Shown here: piece by piece, positions 6,400-9,419 of the stretch
How positions within the stretch are numbered: position 1 is the stretch's first letter
Layout: each line of letters begins with the position of its first letter
DNA from: Filomicrobium sp.
GTDB taxonomy: Bacteria > Pseudomonadota > Alphaproteobacteria > Rhizobiales > Hyphomicrobiaceae
Length of the DNA stretch: 9,419 nt
Assembly: GCA_021775655.1 (NCBI GenBank)
Contig: JAJFHK010000518.1
Span: 1 to 9,419, forward strand
Direction of reading: 5' to 3'
Notes under the pieces: model-generated
The model's input: the letters and a program-made list of their open reading frames with translations, nothing else
Told to the model about the DNA's origin: nothing
Databases searched by the model: none
Program-made: the position numbers and the translations under genes

Positions 6400-7689
6400 A
6401 TGACCTTGATGTATCGGGGATTGATACTGGCGGCGGGGGCCGCAACATTCAGCGTATTCGCCACGGAAGCCACTAAAGCGCAATCGTTCTACGAAACAAT
6501 TACCGCAGTTGCACGCACTGAGGTGCAAAAGCCCAATAAGGCTCGGCCCGCTCCGCAGCGGGAGGAAGCCGCGGCAACACCGACCAACACAGAGAATATT
6601 GTGGTTTCCCCGCGAAATCGGGTGGCGCCTAGACGCTCCAAATACATGGTCATAAAGGAAGACGGGTATCGATATGTGCCGGAGGCCGAGAAAACCGCGA
6701 AATCCTGGCCAAACGCAGAGATCCAAATTGCCCGGGCGCGCTGTAACTTCATTCTCCGGCAGATAAAGGCAGCTGTGGTCGCGATTGACCCGATTAAGAA
6801 CGGCGCCTGCGGCGACCCGGCTCCAGTGAAGCTCGTCAGTGTCGGCTCAAAGCCGAAGGTCATTTTTGATCCGCCCGCGCTCGTCAATTGCGACATGGTG
6901 CAATCGCTGCACGACTGGGTAGTCAATGACCTCCAGCCATCGGCACGCCGGCATCTGAAGTCGCCTATAACCGTAGTCGAGACCATGAGTTCGTATTCGT
7001 GCCGCAATGCTTATGGGCGCAAAAACGCAAAATTGTCGGAACATGGCCGCGCTAATGCAATTGATATTCGGGGGTTCCGGACGGCCAAAAAGCAAAAGGC
7101 AAGGCTGATCGCGCACTGGGGTCCAACGCAACGCGCTATCAACGCGACACAGCTTGCAGCGGCAAAGCGCAAGGCGAAGTCGGAGGTGTTGGCGGCACAG
7201 ACTTCAACCAGTTCCACAAGCAAAAATCCCCAGCCGGCACGTGTCGCCTTACCACCTGCAAATCAAGCAAACTCCAAGTCCGCAACTGAAATGGTTGCGG
7301 CTGCTCCCGTTGAGCGGCCCGAGACTGCAAGTACCACTATGCCGCGCTTATCGTTCAGGCCCTCATTCCTCGATAACGTCGGTAGCGCAGTACAATCTTC
7401 ACTGGGTGTCGCCCCAAGCCGGCTTGGTGGACCAGCTGTCTCGGCGCTTGCTGATGAAGTGCGCGCTGGTCAACAAATGGCCGATGCGCCAGCATGGCCG
7501 GTGCTGCTGGCGTCGGATAAGATCGACTTGTCGAAAGCCTCTAAACCAAGAGCCCGGTTTCTGCGCGAAGCCCACAGGACAGCGTGCCAGTTATTCGGTA
7601 CGGTGCTCGGACCCGAGGCAAATCGTGCGCATCGCAATCACTTCCACGTGGACCTTGCGCAGCGCGACCTCGGAAACTTTTGTCGATAA
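6400..7689 (+). CDS. Exported extensin-family protein, probable cell-wall peptidase-like domain, with a large internal insert
   Basis: The protein has 429 residues. The N-terminus is a signal peptide (hydrophobic 7-21, likely cut after TKA27), followed by a Pro/Ala-rich linker to about 80. The extensin-like C-terminal domain starts near 105: ARC115, NGACG (C137), NC164, YSC201R, then LSEHGRANAIDI (His215, Asp222) and W240. It resumes at FLREAHRTAC396 and LGPEANRAHRNHFHVDL (His414, His416), ending FC428R. The H-D and HxH pattern resembles zinc D-Ala-D-Ala peptidases of the VanY/MepA fold, and six cysteines suit a periplasmic protein. Peptidase activity is inferred, not shown for the family as I know it. 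About 140 residues of Ser/Pro/Ala-rich sequence (roughly 242-382) split the domain. The ATG at 6400 follows AAGGGGGG (6389-6396). A second ATG lies at 6409. hemB follows 28 bases later. Confidence 0.88.
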   Translation: MTLMYRGLILAAGAATFSVFATEATKAQSFYETITAVARTEVQKPNKARPAPQREEAAATPTNTENIVVSPRNRVAPRRSKYMVIKEDGYRYVPEAEKTAKSWPNAEIQIARARCNFILRQIKAAVVAIDPIKNGACGDPAPVKLVSVGSKPKVIFDPPALVNCDMVQSLHDWVVNDLQPSARRHLKSPITVVETMSSYSCRNAYGRKNAKLSEHGRANAIDIRGFRTAKKQKARLIAHWGPTQRAINATQLAAAKRKAKSEVLAAQTSTSSTSKNPQPARVALPPANQANSKSATEMVAAAPVERPETASTTMPRLSFRPSFLDNVGSAVQSSLGVAPSRLGGPAVSALADEVRAGQQMADAPAWPVLLASDKIDLSKASKPRARFLREAHRTACQLFGTVLGPEANRAHRNHFHVDLAQRDLGNFCR

Positions 7690-7717
7690 ATTCACTTCAT
7701 TGAGCGTCAACGAGTAA

Positions 7718-8761
<1,044 letters not shown>

Positions 8762-8762
8762 T

Positions 8763-8779
8763 AAATCAACCTTTGATTT
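8763..8779. repeat. 17-bp inverted repeat between the convergent ends of hemB and the Fe-S carrier gene
   Basis: AAATCAA (8763-8769) and TTGATTT (8773-8779) are perfect inverted arms around CCT. The repeat begins just after the hemB stop and spans the stop codon of the opposing gene. It may be a weak bidirectional terminator, though the stem is AT-rich and has no long T run. It reads ATCAA-TTGAT, the reverse of an FNR/FixK box. Confidence 0.35.
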
Positions 8780-9155
8780 CGGCAAGGCGCTCCGGGGCCG
8801 CGGGTACAAGTTCGACGCTTTCACCGCAACCGCAAGCACTTTGCTGATTGGGGTTATTAAAGACAAAGCCGGAGGTCAGCTTTTCCTCCTGATAGTCCAT
8901 TTCAGTGCCCAGGAGATACATGATCGCCATAGGGTCGATCAAAAGCTTCACGCCCTTTTCTTCCACGACTTCGTCGAGATTCCCAATCTCAGTCGCCCAG
9001 TCCATGGTGTATTCCATGCCTGCGCATCCGCCCTTGCTGACGCCAAGCTTGAGGGCGACGACATCCGGTTTCCTTGACATTATATCGCCAACGCGCTTTG
9101 CGGCGGCGTCGGTTATAGTCATCACTTTCGGGCGCACTCGGGTGGGAGTTGTCAT
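8766..9155 (-). CDS. A-type iron-sulfur cluster carrier (HesB/IscA/SufA/ErpA family)
   Basis: A small cytosolic scaffold or carrier that accepts Fe-S clusters and passes them to target enzymes. It has 129 residues, slightly longer than the usual 107-120. The three conserved cluster-binding cysteines are present: Cys44 in GGCAGMEY, and Cys108 and Cys110 in SACGCGES. The core starts near residue 13 (TITDAAAKRVGDIM). The ATG at 9155 lacks a clear ribosome-binding site. An in-frame ATG at 9122 would give 118 residues and also lacks one, so the start is uncertain. No suf operon genes are visible here. Sequence alone does not separate SufA from ErpA, so no symbol is given. It converges on hemB with a 4-base gap. 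Confidence 0.93.
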   Translation of the reverse strand: MTTPTRVRPKVMTITDAAAKRVGDIMSRKPDVVALKLGVSKGGCAGMEYTMDWATEIGNLDEVVEEKGVKLLIDPMAIMYLLGTEMDYQEEKLTSGFVFNNPNQQSACGCGESVELVPAAPERLAEIKG

Positions 9156-9419
9156 GCTTGGCAGATCCGGGTTCTGAAAATAAAGCGCTTCTTGCTACCA
9201 ACATATAGGAGAGTTGGGGCTCAAGACAACACAGGTGCTCAGCTCGCTGAGACGGCGTGCTTGCGGTTTTGGATAGAGAAAGAGTGTTGGTGCAGACTTA
9301 GCAATGCAAACCGCTAACCGGCATGAATTCGCAGACTATGCAAAGTCCCGCGATCTGTAGCGGCAAACCGGCAATCTCCTAGAACACGATGGTTTGGAGA
9401 ATGGCGGTGCGGCTGGCTT
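9156..9419. other. Right-edge region upstream of the Fe-S carrier gene, no secure gene
   Basis: These 264 bases are upstream of the Fe-S carrier gene. The octamer AAGCGCTT (9183-9190) is self-complementary and lies about 28-35 bp before the ATG. A plus-strand frame opens at ATG 9389 (MVWRMAVRLA, second ATG at 9401) and runs off the edge; GGAG at 9396-9399 is too close to the second ATG. In Hyphomicrobiales a dGTPase gene often diverges from this carrier gene, so this could be its start, but ten residues cannot show it. No tRNA was recognised. Confidence 0.25.

Noticed and set aside
8763..8779. FNR/FixK binding box
   Set aside because: The half-sites are in the reverse order (ATCAA...TTGAT) with a 3-base spacer, and it lies at a convergent gene end, not a promoter.
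9379..9419. End of a minus-strand gene at the right edge (reading ...ILQTIVF then stop)
   Set aside because: Only 12 codons are visible and nothing identifies a family.

Overview
The window looks like an ordinary chromosomal segment of an alphaproteobacterium, most likely of the order Hyphomicrobiales (Rhizobiales). Three things point there: a HemA-type 5-aminolevulinate synthase (Shemin pathway), a HemB with the aspartate-rich (magnesium-type) metal site known from rhizobia and relatives, and an LdtR-type MarR regulator next to an L,D-transpeptidase, a pair best known from Liberibacter and rhizobia. No transposase, integrase, phage gene, CRISPR array, tRNA or rRNA was seen.

Layout. From the left edge to about 5980 all genes lie on the minus strand: glyA (3' end cut by the window edge), hemA, an L,D-transpeptidase gene, ldtR, and a 3-hydroxyisobutyryl-CoA hydrolase gene. 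They are separated by gaps of about 300-350 bases, so each probably has its own promoter. Two gaps hold clear intrinsic terminators (behind ldtR and behind the transpeptidase). A 420-base divergent region follows. Then come two plus-strand genes 28 bases apart: an exported extensin-like putative peptidase and hemB. A minus-strand A-type Fe-S carrier gene (sufA/erpA type) converges on hemB with only 4 bases between the stop codons. The last 264 bases show no secure gene.

How the genes fit together. Two themes are mixed. One is tetrapyrrole synthesis: GlyA makes glycine, HemA joins glycine with succinyl-CoA to give 5-aminolevulinate, and HemB condenses two of these to porphobilinogen. The Fe-S carrier is a related metal-cofactor function. 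The other is the cell wall: an exported L,D-transpeptidase, its probable regulator LdtR, and an exported extensin-family protein with a metallopeptidase-like histidine/aspartate pattern. The valine-catabolism hydrolase seems unrelated to either.

The most interesting signals are regulatory. A GGTTACC box occurs twice, 31 bp apart, in front of ldtR and once in front of the extensin-like gene. A perfect 18-bp palindrome lies in front of the hydrolase gene. A hairpin sits against the hemA ribosome-binding site. The extensin-like protein also carries a low-complexity insert of about 140 residues inside its domain. I found no convincing new multi-gene system.
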